DNA from: an uncultured Actinomycetes bacterium
GTDB taxonomy: Bacteria > Actinomycetota > Thermoleophilia > Solirubrobacterales > 70-9
NCBI GenBank assembly: GCA_946886425.1
Contig: CAMPIP010000153.1
Location: forward strand, 1 to 5,686
DNA length: 5,686 nucleotides
Reading direction: 5' to 3'
Below are positions 1 to 5,686 of this stretch, one piece after another (position 1 is the stretch's first letter; every line of letters starts with the position of its first letter). Below the pieces are notes generated by a model that had not been told where the DNA came from, ran no database searches, and saw only the letters and a list, made by a program, of their open reading frames with translations. Made by a program: the position numbers and the translations under genes.

Positions 1-1
1 C

Positions 2-82
2 TCCGAAACGGCCCAGGCCAGCAGTGATTTGGATTCCAGTCCTACCGGCAGCGCCACTGTCTCCGGGGAGGTGGCTGACTAA
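2..82 (+). CDS. 3' end of an upstream gene, product not identifiable
   Basis: An open frame enters from the left edge and ends at TAA (80-82). Only 26 codons are visible. They encode a low-complexity, Ser/Ala/Thr/Asp-rich hydrophilic tail ending in Gly-Glu-Val-Ala-Asp, with no recognisable domain. Such a tail suits a disordered C-terminus. In flagellar operons of this layout the gene before fliO is often fliN or another switch or basal-body gene (fliM, fliL), so one of these is the likeliest identity. That is inference from position alone, since nothing in the visible residues shows it. The frame happens to be the same as that of fliO, separated from it by the TAA and 54 bases. Because so little is visible, even its status as a coding end is moderately certain. 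Confidence 0.5.
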   Translation, partial: SETAQASSDLDSSPTGSATVSGEVAD

Positions 83-107
83 AGCACCGGGAGTCCGCGC
101 CGATTAC

Positions 108-136
108 CGGGGGCGATCCGGCGTGGATCGCTCCCG
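108..136 (+). promoter_or_regulatory. Strong intergenic hairpin directly before fliO
   Basis: Bases 108-119 pair with 125-136 across a 5-base loop (120-124, GGCGT). The stem has 12 base pairs, eleven Watson-Crick and one G-U (112 with 132). It ends at the base just before the fliO ATG at 137. No T-run follows, so it is not a typical intrinsic terminator. Transcribed into RNA it would bury the only weak ribosome-binding candidate (GGA at 125-127). It could limit fliO translation, act as an RNA processing or stability element between the upstream gene and the export-gate genes, or be a DNA operator, since the dyad GCGATCC-N5-GGATCGC is symmetrical. The structure is read directly from the sequence; the role is inference. 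Confidence 0.55.
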
Positions 137-601
137 ATGAACCTGTCCATATCCCCGCTCCTGGCCGCGATGGCCCAGCACGGCGGCGAGAACGAACCGC
201 TCGATCTCGCCGGCCCAGCCGCGGGCGCGAACAGCGCCGGCGGCGGCAGCCTGGTGCGCACGATCGTCGGCCTGGCGATCGTCCTGGCGGTGATCTTCGG
301 GCTGCGCTGGGTGCTGAAGCAGGTCAAGGCGAGCCGCGAGGAGCGCAGCCACGGCCGCGGCCTCAGCCAGATGGCGTCGCTGCCGCTTGGCTCCAACCGC
401 TCCCTGCACGTCGTCCGCGCCGGCAGCGAGGTCCTGGTCGTCGGCTCCGGCGAGCACGGCGTCACCCCCGTGCGCGCCTACACGGAGGCGGAAGCGCAGG
501 CGCTCGGCATCTTCGAGGAGGAGGACCCGGCGCCCCCGGCGGCGAACGCAACGGCCAGCCGCGCCCTCGACACCCTGCGGGGCTGGACGGTGCGGGGGTG
601 A
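137..601 (+). CDS. fliO: Flagellar biosynthesis protein FliO
   Basis: FliO is a small bitopic membrane protein that helps FliP oligomers assemble or stay stable in the flagellar export gate. The 154-residue product has a polar, Gly/Ala-rich N-terminal stretch, one membrane helix at about residues 39-60, and a basic stop-transfer patch after it (KQVKASREER, 61-70). A small cytoplasmic domain follows at about 80-115, with the family pattern LPLGSNRSLHVVRAG at 82-96 and the strand LVVG after it. The last 25 residues are acidic then Ala/Pro-rich and probably disordered. The ATG at 137 is the first start after the in-frame upstream stop. Its Shine-Dalgarno sequence is poor and lies inside a hairpin, so an internal ATG at 170 remains possible. 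The stop overlaps the fliP start by 4 bases. Sequence conservation in FliO is low, so the call rests on topology, the LPLG motif and position before fliP. Confidence 0.88.
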   Translation: MNLSISPLLAAMAQHGGENEPLDLAGPAAGANSAGGGSLVRTIVGLAIVLAVIFGLRWVLKQVKASREERSHGRGLSQMASLPLGSNRSLHVVRAGSEVLVVGSGEHGVTPVRAYTEAEAQALGIFEEEDPAPPAANATASRALDTLRGWTVRG

Positions 602-1233
602 ACGTCGACGGCGGCAACGCCGTGGAGATGCTGCTGCTGCTGGGCGGCCTGACCCTGGTGCCGGCGCTGATCTTCACCACTACCGGGTTCACCCGGATCC
701 TGATCGTCCTCGGCTTCGTCCGGACCGGGCTCGGCACCCCGACGGCGCCGCCCAACCAGGTCCTGATCGGGATCGCCTTCTTCCTGACCCTGTTCGTGAT
801 GGCGCCGACGCTGGAGCAGATGAAGACCGAGGCGCTCGACCCGCTGACCGCCGACAAGATCGACGACAAGCAGGCGCTGGAACGGGCCGAGGAGCCGCTC
901 CGCGAGTTCATGTTCAAGCAGACCGGCAACAGCGAGCTCGGTCTCTTCGTCGGCCTGGCCCAGATCAAGCAGCCCGATACCCGCGCCGACGTGCCGACCT
1001 GGGTGCTGATCCCGGCCTTCATCACCAGCGAGCTGAAGACCGCGTTTCAGATCGGGTTCCTGATCTTCCTGCCATTTCTGGTGATCGACCTGGTGGTCAG
1101 CTCGACCCTGATGAGCATGGGGATGATCATGCTGCCGCCGGCCTTCATCTCGCTGCCCTTCAAGGTCCTGCTGTTCGTCCTCGTCGACGGCTGGGCCCTG
1201 GTCATGCAGTCGACCGTCGAAAGCTTCTCGTGA
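598..1233 (+). CDS. fliP: Flagellar export gate protein FliP
   Basis: FliP forms the pentameric core of the FliP-FliQ-FliR export gate through which flagellar subunits pass. The 211-residue product carries the family signatures in order: GTPTAPPNQVLIGIA (46-60), EEPLREFM (98-105), SELKTAFQIGF (144-154) and SLPFKVLLFVLVDGW (185-199). Four hydrophobic segments lie at about 11-28, 32-42 with 53-69, 136-170 and 183-202. Compared with the roughly 245-residue enterobacterial protein it lacks the cleavable signal peptide and starts almost at the first core helix. The start is GTG at 598, overlapping the fliO stop as GTGA. I found no upstream ATG, GTG or TTG in this frame back to about 450, so a longer form is not available there. 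GTG 622 or ATG 628 could be alternative starts. The gasket position reads Met-Ile-Met (176-178). Confidence 0.97.
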   Translation: MNVDGGNAVEMLLLLGGLTLVPALIFTTTGFTRILIVLGFVRTGLGTPTAPPNQVLIGIAFFLTLFVMAPTLEQMKTEALDPLTADKIDDKQALERAEEPLREFMFKQTGNSELGLFVGLAQIKQPDTRADVPTWVLIPAFITSELKTAFQIGFLIFLPFLVIDLVVSSTLMSMGMIMLPPAFISLPFKVLLFVLVDGWALVMQSTVESFS

Positions 1234-1505
1234 ACGAGGACCAGGTAGTCAAGCTGGCGATGGACGCGCTGATGCTGGCGCTGAAGGTGGGGATGCCGCT
1301 GCTGCTCGCCGGGCTCGTCGTCGGCCTCGTGATCAGCGTCTTCCAGGCGGTCACCCAGATTCAGGAGATGACCCTCTCCTTCATCCCGAAGATCCTCGCC
1401 GTCGCCCTCGTCCTGATCGTCGCCGGGCCCTGGATGCTCGACCAGATGGTCGCCTACACCAGCGACCTCTACCACTCGATCCCGGGGCAGGTGAAAAACC
1501 GATGA
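1230..1505 (+). CDS. fliQ: Flagellar export gate protein FliQ
   Basis: FliQ is a small two-helix membrane protein, four copies of which pack around the FliP-FliR core of the export gate. The 91-residue product has the usual family length of about 90. Helix 1 is at about 16-40 and helix 2 at about 52-76, joined by the conserved cytoplasmic turn QAVTQIQEMTLSFIPKI (39-55). The start is GTG at 1230, whose last two bases form the TG of the fliP stop (GTGA). There is no convincing Shine-Dalgarno sequence, which suggests re-initiation by ribosomes finishing fliP. The same frame stays open upstream to a GTG/ATG-type start near 387, but that extension is Arg/Pro/Ala-rich and runs across fliO and fliP out of frame, so it is not coding. 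The stop overlaps fliR as ATGA. Confidence 0.96.
   Translation: MNEDQVVKLAMDALMLALKVGMPLLLAGLVVGLVISVFQAVTQIQEMTLSFIPKILAVALVLIVAGPWMLDQMVAYTSDLYHSIPGQVKNR
1489..1494 (+). promoter_or_regulatory. Ribosome binding site of fliR
   Basis: AGGTGA lies 7 bases before the ATG at 1502, inside the last codons of fliQ. It matches the anti-Shine-Dalgarno end of 16S rRNA over six bases and is the best ribosome binding site in the window. It fixes the fliR start at 1502. Confidence 0.75.
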
Positions 1506-2281
1506 CCTCGGCGATCGACCAGCTCGGCCACAACCAGCTGGCCGGCTTCGTGCTGGTGCTGGCGCGGGTCGGGCCGCTGTTCCTGCTCGCTCCCCCCTTC
1601 TCCTCGCGGATGATCCCGCCGCGGGCGCGCGGGATCGTCGCCGTGGCGATCGCGATCGGGCTGGCGCCGATCGCCCTCGGCGGCCAGAACGTCCCCAACG
1701 ACCTGCTCGAGATCGCCGGCCTGGCCCTCAAGGAGGCGCTGGTCGGGCTCGCCTTCGCCTTCGCGCTGGCCTGCCTGTTCGCCGCCTTCTCGACCGCCGG
1801 CTCGATCCTCGACACCACGATCGGGTTCAGCTTCGGCTCCCTGGTCGACCCGGTCACCAACCTCCAGGCCGGGCAGATAACCCAGCTCTACGCGATGGTC
1901 GCGGTCGCCGTCTTCATCGCGATCGGCGGCGAGGCCTGGGTGATCCAGGGGCTGGCGCGGACCTACGAGCTGGTGCCGCTGCTGGCGACGCCGTCGCTCT
2001 CGGCGCTGGTCGCCGGCGCCGTCGCGGCCTTCGCCGGGATCCTCACCGCGGCGCTCGAGGTGGCGGCGCCGGTGATCCTCGCCCTGCTGCTCACCGACGT
2101 CGCCTTCGGGGTCGTCTCCCGGGTGGTCCCGCAGCTGAACGTCTTCGCGGTCGGCTTCCCGACCAAGATCGTCGTCGGCCTGCTGGTCGTCGGCGTCTCC
2201 CTGCCCTTCGTCGGCGGCTGGCTCTCCGACCAGCTCCAGCTCAGCGTCGAATCGGCGTTGACGACCCTGAAGGTGGCCTGA
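1502..2281 (+). CDS. fliR: Flagellar export gate protein FliR
   Basis: FliR is the single-copy subunit that closes the FliP5-FliR1 ring of the flagellar export gate. The 259-residue product is of normal length for the family and highly hydrophobic, with about six membrane or gate segments, near 12-32, 43-60, 68-98, 126-150, 165-198 and 220-240. Family features include the early APPFSSRMIPPRAR stretch (30-43), KEALVGLAFAF (77-87), the loop FGSLVDP (111-117), AAPVILALLLTDVAFG (188-203) and the signature PQLNVFAVGFPTKI (210-223). Orthologues of virulence secretion systems (SctT) are related, but the surrounding fliO, fliP and flhA genes mark it as flagellar. It is a separate gene from flhB, unlike the fused FliR-FlhB found in some clostridia. 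ATG 1502 is supported by a good AGGTGA site. Confidence 0.96.
   Translation: MTSAIDQLGHNQLAGFVLVLARVGPLFLLAPPFSSRMIPPRARGIVAVAIAIGLAPIALGGQNVPNDLLEIAGLALKEALVGLAFAFALACLFAAFSTAGSILDTTIGFSFGSLVDPVTNLQAGQITQLYAMVAVAVFIAIGGEAWVIQGLARTYELVPLLATPSLSALVAGAVAAFAGILTAALEVAAPVILALLLTDVAFGVVSRVVPQLNVFAVGFPTKIVVGLLVVGVSLPFVGGWLSDQLQLSVESALTTLKVA
2270..2276 (+). promoter_or_regulatory. Ribosome binding site of flhB
   Basis: AAGGTGG ends 4 bases before the flhB ATG at 2281 and lies in the last fliR codons. The short spacing is compatible with initiation coupled to termination at the TGATG overlap. Confidence 0.55.
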
Positions 2282-3357
2282 TGTCGGCCTCGGACAAAAC
2301 CGAGAAGGCGACTCCGAAGCGCCGCGAGGAGGCGCGCAAAAAAGGCCAGGTCGCGCGCAGCACCGACCTCAACGGCTCGGTCGTCCTGATCGCCGCGCTC
2401 GGCGCCCTCGCCGCCTTCGGGCCGATGATCGTCGACGGGCTCGGCGAGTCGATGCGGGGGCTGCTGGCCCAGATCGCCAACCCCGGCCAGGTCAGCGCCG
2501 CCGGCCTGCGACCGCTGCTGGAAACCGCCGGCCTGGCGGTCGCGGTGGCGACGATCCCGGTGGCGCTCGCCTGCCTGCTCGCCGGGCTCGGCGTCAACCT
2601 CGCCCAGGTCGGCTTCCGGATCGCCCCGGAAGGGCTCAAGCCGGACCCGAAACGGCTCAACCCGATCCAGGGCGCCAAGAACATCTTCGGCACCAACGCG
2701 ATCGCGGAGACGATCAAGAGCAGCGCCAAGGTGCTGATCGTCGGCGCGATCGCGGCGATGGCGCTGCTGCCGAACCTGCAGGACCTGGCGGCGCTGGTCG
2801 GGATCGAGCCGCCGGCGCTGGGGAAGGAGATCGCCTCGCGGGCGGCCGGGATCGCCTGGAAGGCGGCTGCCGCCTACCTGCTGATCGCCGCCGCCGACAT
2901 GTTCTGGCAGCGCCACCGCTTCGAGAAACAGCTGAAGATGGCGAAGGAGGAGGTCCGCCGCGAGCAGAAAGAGGAGACGCTCTCGCCGGAGCTGCGCGCC
3001 TCGCGGCGCCGCCGCCAGCAGGAAATGTCCGGCGGCCGGATGATGGCGGCGGTGCTCGGCGCCGACGTCGTCGTCGCCAACCCGACCCACTTCGCGGTCG
3101 CGCTCAGCTACGACGGCAGCAAGGCGGCGCCGACCGTCGTCGCCAAGGGACAGGATCTGGTGGCACTGCGGATCCGCGGTATCGCCGAGGAGAACGGCAT
3201 CCCGGTGGTCGAGAACCCGCCGCTGGCCCGCTCGCTGTTCGACTCGGTCGCGCTCGAAGCCGAGATCCCCGAGGACTTCTACCGCGCCGTCGCCGAGCTG
3301 CTCGCCTTCGTCTACCGCACCGCCAAGCGCGGTGCCCCGATCGCGAGGGCCGCGTGA
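2281..3357 (+). CDS. flhB: Flagellar export switch protein FlhB
   Basis: FlhB regulates opening of the export gate and switches export from rod/hook to filament substrates. The 358-residue product is of normal length. It starts with the canonical basic helix DKTEKATPKRREEARKKGQ (5-23), then has four membrane segments at about 34-53, 84-108, 147-163 and 187-207. The conserved loop GLKPDPKRLNPIQGAKNIF (118-136) lies between helices 2 and 3. A charged linker (about 213-250) leads to the cytoplasmic autocleavage domain, with the NPTH motif at 267-270; self-cleavage is expected between N267 and P268. The downstream blocks VVAKGQDLVALRIRGIA (286-302) and VVENPPLARSLF (309-320) are typical. The linker has ETLSP where most relatives show a Gly-Asp-Pro turn. 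The C-terminus is short and basic. The ATG overlaps the fliR stop by one base (TGATG). Confidence 0.97.
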   Translation: MSASDKTEKATPKRREEARKKGQVARSTDLNGSVVLIAALGALAAFGPMIVDGLGESMRGLLAQIANPGQVSAAGLRPLLETAGLAVAVATIPVALACLLAGLGVNLAQVGFRIAPEGLKPDPKRLNPIQGAKNIFGTNAIAETIKSSAKVLIVGAIAAMALLPNLQDLAALVGIEPPALGKEIASRAAGIAWKAAAAYLLIAAADMFWQRHRFEKQLKMAKEEVRREQKEETLSPELRASRRRRQQEMSGGRMMAAVLGADVVVANPTHFAVALSYDGSKAAPTVVAKGQDLVALRIRGIAEENGIPVVENPPLARSLFDSVALEAEIPEDFYRAVAELLAFVYRTAKRGAPIARAA

Positions 3358-5411
3358 GCGCCGGGATGAAGCGCCTGATGGCGCACGCCGACCTGGTCGC
3401 CGCGGTAGCGGTGGTGATGGTCGTGGTGATGATGATCGTGCCGCTGCCGCCGCTGCTGATCGACCTCTTCATCACCCTCAACATCTCGGCGGCGATCGCG
3501 ATCGTGGTCGCGACGCTGTACGTGCCCCGGGCGCTCGACTTCGCCGCCTTCCCAAGCCTGCTGCTGCTGACGACGATGTTCCGGCTCGGGATCAACGTCT
3601 CGGTGACCCGGCAGATCCTGCTGCACGGCGAAGGCGGCGAGGTCGTCCACGCCTTCGGCAGCTTCGTGGTCGGCGGCAACGTCGTCGTCGGGCTGGTCGT
3701 CTTCTTCATCCTCGTGGTGATCCAGTTCGTGGTCGTCACCAACGGCGCCGGCCGCGTCGCCGAGGTCGCCGCCCGCTTCACCCTCGACGCGATGCCGGGC
3801 AAGCAGATGGCGATCGACGCCGACCTCAACGCCGGCCAGATCACCGACCAGCAGGCCCACGACCGCCGCGAAGACATCGCCCGCGAGGCCGACTTCTACG
3901 GGGCGATGGACGGCGCCTCCAAGTTCGTCAAAGGCGACGCGATCGCCGGCATCCTGATCGTCCTCATCAACCTCGTCGGCGGCATCGTGATCGGGGTGAT
4001 GCAGCAGGGGATGTCGTTCTCCGAAGCGACCGCCCACTACTCGCTGCTGACCGTCGGCGACGGCCTGGCGGCGCAGATCCCGGCCCTGCTGATCGCCGTC
4101 GCGACCGGGATCCTCGTCACCCGGTCCGCCTCCAAACGGGACCTCGGCAACGACATCGCCCACCAGATCTTCTCCCAGCGCAAGGCGCCGATGGTGGCGG
4201 CGGCGGTGATCTGCGGCTTCGCCCTCGTGCCGGGCCTGCCGAAACTCCCCTTTCTGTTGATCGGCGGCGCCCTGGCCGGGATCGCTTACGCGGTCCGCGA
4301 CGGGATGCCGGGCGACGAGGACGAGCAGAAGGCGCTCGAGGCCGGGGCGGCGCCGCTGGAGCTGCCACCGGGACCGGCCGAGGGCGGCGCCCCGGCGGTC
4401 GACCCGCTGGAGCTGGCGATCGGGTTCGGGCTGGTGCCGCTGGTCGACCAGGGCGCCGGCGGCGGCCTGATGGGCCGGGTCAGCGGCATGCGCAAGCAGC
4501 TGGCCGGCGAGCTGGGCACGGTGATCCCGCCGGTCCGGATCCACGACGAGATCGGCCTCGACTCGCACGAGTACGCGCTGCGGGTGCGCGGCAGCGAGGT
4601 GGCGCGCGGCCGGACGATGCCGGGCCACCAGCTGGCGATGGACTCCGGCGAGGCGGTCGGCGAGGTCGCCGGCGTGCCGACCACCGAGCCGGCCTTCGGG
4701 CTGCCGGCGACCTGGGTCCCGGACGCCTCGCGGCCGGAAGCCGAGGCGCTCGGCTTCACCGTCGTCGACGGCGAATCGGTGATCGCCACCCACCTGACCG
4801 AGACGATCCGCGGCCACGCCGCCGAGCTGCTGACCCGCCAGGAGACGCGCAAGCTGCTCGACGGCCTCAAGGAGACCAACGCCGCCGCGGTCGAGGAGGT
4901 CGTCCCCGACCTGCTCTCGCTGGGCGAGGTGCAGCGGGTCCTGCAGGCGCTGCTGCGCGAGGGCGTCCCGATCAAGGACCTCGGCGCGATCGTCGAGGCG
5001 ATCGGCGACAAATCGCGCCTCACCCGCGACACCGCGGTGCTGGCCGAGTACGCGCGAGCGGCGCTGGGTCGGACGATCACCGCCCCGCACGTCGACGCCG
5101 CGCAGCGGCTGCGGGCGATCTCGCTCGACCCGGCGATCGAGCAGGAGATCGGCGACTCGATCGCCCAGACCGCCGACGGCGAGCAGCTGGCGATGGAGCC
5201 GGCCCGCGCCCAGGACCTGGTCGCGGCGCTGCGCGGCCAGCTCGACGCGGCGCTGGCCCAGGGCGGCCGCCCGGTCCTGCTCTGCTCGGCGCGCGCCCGT
5301 AGACATCTTCGACACCTCTGCGAGCAGTCACTGCCGCAGCTGACGGTTTGTTCCTACAACGAGATCGTGCCCGGAGTCCGGGTCGAGAACATGGGGGTGG
5401 TCCAGGTATGA
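3354..5411 (+). CDS. flhA: Flagellar export apparatus protein FlhA
   Basis: FlhA forms the nonameric ring of the flagellar export apparatus, couples export to the proton motive force and binds chaperones and substrates with its cytosolic domain. The 685-residue product is near the usual 690-700. The membrane half (about 14-315) has eight likely helices and the family core TTMFRLGINVSVTRQIL (73-89), then the cytoplasmic loop ARFTLDAMPGKQMAIDADLN (140-159) and EADFYGAMDGASKFVKGDAI (178-197), rich in the conserved charged residues linked to proton use. An acidic, Gly/Pro-rich linker (318-350) joins the cytosolic domain (350-685), recognisable by PAFGLPATWV (446-455), VIATHLTETI (476-485), AELLTRQETRKLLD (490-503) and SYNEIVPGV (667-675). 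GTG 3354 overlaps the flhB stop as GTGA; ATG 3366 is an alternative start. Codon use changes abruptly from about 5298. Confidence 0.97.
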   Translation: MSAGMKRLMAHADLVAAVAVVMVVVMMIVPLPPLLIDLFITLNISAAIAIVVATLYVPRALDFAAFPSLLLLTTMFRLGINVSVTRQILLHGEGGEVVHAFGSFVVGGNVVVGLVVFFILVVIQFVVVTNGAGRVAEVAARFTLDAMPGKQMAIDADLNAGQITDQQAHDRREDIAREADFYGAMDGASKFVKGDAIAGILIVLINLVGGIVIGVMQQGMSFSEATAHYSLLTVGDGLAAQIPALLIAVATGILVTRSASKRDLGNDIAHQIFSQRKAPMVAAAVICGFALVPGLPKLPFLLIGGALAGIAYAVRDGMPGDEDEQKALEAGAAPLELPPGPAEGGAPAVDPLELAIGFGLVPLVDQGAGGGLMGRVSGMRKQLAGELGTVIPPVRIHDEIGLDSHEYALRVRGSEVARGRTMPGHQLAMDSGEAVGEVAGVPTTEPAFGLPATWVPDASRPEAEALGFTVVDGESVIATHLTETIRGHAAELLTRQETRKLLDGLKETNAAAVEEVVPDLLSLGEVQRVLQALLREGVPIKDLGAIVEAIGDKSRLTRDTAVLAEYARAALGRTITAPHVDAAQRLRAISLDPAIEQEIGDSIAQTADGEQLAMEPARAQDLVAALRGQLDAALAQGGRPVLLCSARARRHLRHLCEQSLPQLTVCSYNEIVPGVRVENMGVVQV
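5393..5400 (+). promoter_or_regulatory. Ribosome binding site of flhF
   Basis: GGGGGTGG lies 7 bases before the flhF ATG at 5408, within the last codons of flhA. It is a reasonable match to the GGAGGTGA consensus and supports that start. Confidence 0.5.
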
Positions 5412-5686
5412 GCGAGACGCTTACGGCCGAGGGCGAGGTCCGGACCTACCGGGGCAGCTCGATCGAGGAGCTGCTGCCGAGGATTCGGGCCGAGCTTGGG
5501 AGCGGCGCGGTGATTCTGTGCCAGCGCGAGGGGCTCATTGGCGGGATCGGTGGGTTCTTTCAGAAGCGTTGCGTTGAGGTTGAAGCGCGGGGCGGTGGAG
5601 TCGGGATCGACGTCTACGACGAAGACGAGGCGGCGGGACCCCGGGTGGACGATGCGGTCGGGCCGCGGGTCCTGTCGCAGGGGGAG
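5408..5686 (+). CDS. flhF: Flagellar SRP-type GTPase FlhF, N-terminal part only
   Basis: FlhF is a GTPase of the signal recognition particle family (with SRP54/Ffh and FtsY) that sets the place and number of flagella. Only the first 93 codons are visible; the frame is open to the right edge. The visible part matches the FlhF N-terminal domain: RTYRGSSIEELLPRIRAELG (12-31), then GAVILCQREG (33-42), a Gly-rich turn IGGIGGFFQKR (44-54) and VEVEA (56-60), which corresponds to the usual pattern of tyrosine-rich start, helix, 'AVIL' strand and 'GG-x-GGFF-x-(K/R)' segment. An acidic linker begins at about 67. The GTPase domain with its P-loop lies outside the window, so its integrity cannot be judged. 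The ATG overlaps the flhA stop as ATGA. Codons ending in A or T are more frequent here than in the genes before it. Confidence 0.88.
   Translation, partial: MSETLTAEGEVRTYRGSSIEELLPRIRAELGSGAVILCQREGLIGGIGGFFQKRCVEVEARGGGVGIDVYDEDEAAGPRVDDAVGPRVLSQGE

Noticed and set aside
108..136. Intrinsic terminator between the upstream gene and fliO
   Set aside because: The stem is strong, but the sequence after it is the fliO coding start and contains no T-tract.
462..1025. Minus-strand open frame of 187 codons opposite fliO and fliP
   Set aside because: It is Ser/Pro/Arg-rich without domain features and lies antisense to conserved FliP motifs.
2279..2283. FliR-FlhB fusion as in some clostridia
   Set aside because: A clear TGA ends fliR and the flhB ATG overlaps it by one base in a different frame, so these are two separate genes.
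1963..3090. Minus-strand open frame of 375 codons opposite fliR and flhB
   Set aside because: It crosses two firmly identified genes, is compositionally biased and has no recognisable motif.
598..3357. Virulence-type (injectisome) secretion genes instead of flagellar ones
   Set aside because: The presence of fliO and flhF, the flagellar gene order and the FlhB and FlhA motifs all point to a flagellar system. No injectisome-specific gene is visible.
3332..5302. Plus-strand open frame of 656 codons overlapping flhA in another frame
   Set aside because: It is an Arg/Pro/Gly/Asp-rich shadow. The flhA frame across the same bases carries continuous family motifs and membrane helices.
3312..5315. 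Long minus-strand open frame of 667 codons opposite flhA
   Set aside because: Its product is a low-complexity Arg/Asp/Gln/His/Gly string with no domain. It mirrors the codon positions of flhA in very GC-rich DNA, where stops are rare on the opposite strand.

Overview
This window is a compact, very GC-rich stretch carrying the flagellar type III export-gate operon in the order fliO-fliP-fliQ-fliR-flhB-flhA-flhF, all on the + strand. It opens with the last codons of an unidentified upstream gene and runs off the right edge inside flhF. I judge the GC content to be near 70% by eye. Nearly every codon ends in G or C, several genes start with GTG, and the gene order matches that of Gram-positive bacteria. 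Together these suggest a flagellated Actinomycetota, possibly of a deep-branching class such as Thermoleophilia. The taxon is an inference from composition and order, not from any marker gene.

Layout: bases 2-82 are the tail of an upstream reading frame (a low-complexity Ser/Ala/Thr-rich end). Bases 83-136 are the only intergenic gap and hold a strong 12-bp hairpin that ends one base before the fliO start. fliO (137-601), fliP (598-1233), fliQ (1230-1505), fliR (1502-2281), flhB (2281-3357), flhA (3354-5411) and flhF (5408 onward) then follow with no gap. Every one of the six junctions overlaps, by 4 bases (GTGA or ATGA) or by 1 base (TGATG). No stretch longer than 300 bases lacks a gene.

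How they work together: FliP, FliQ and FliR form the membrane export gate, and FliO helps FliP assemble. FlhB wraps the gate and switches substrate class after self-cleavage at its NPTH motif. FlhA forms the nonameric ring that couples export to the proton motive force and docks chaperone-substrate complexes. FlhF is an SRP-type GTPase that positions flagellar assembly.

I found no novel system; this is core flagellar machinery. The points worth a second look are the hairpin before fliO, a FliP with no signal peptide and with a Met-Ile-Met in place of the usual Met-Met-Met gasket, an unusual FlhB linker, fully coupled gene junctions, and an abrupt change in codon use near the 3' end of flhA that continues into flhF. 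fliQ is easily missed because it sits at the end of a longer spurious open frame.
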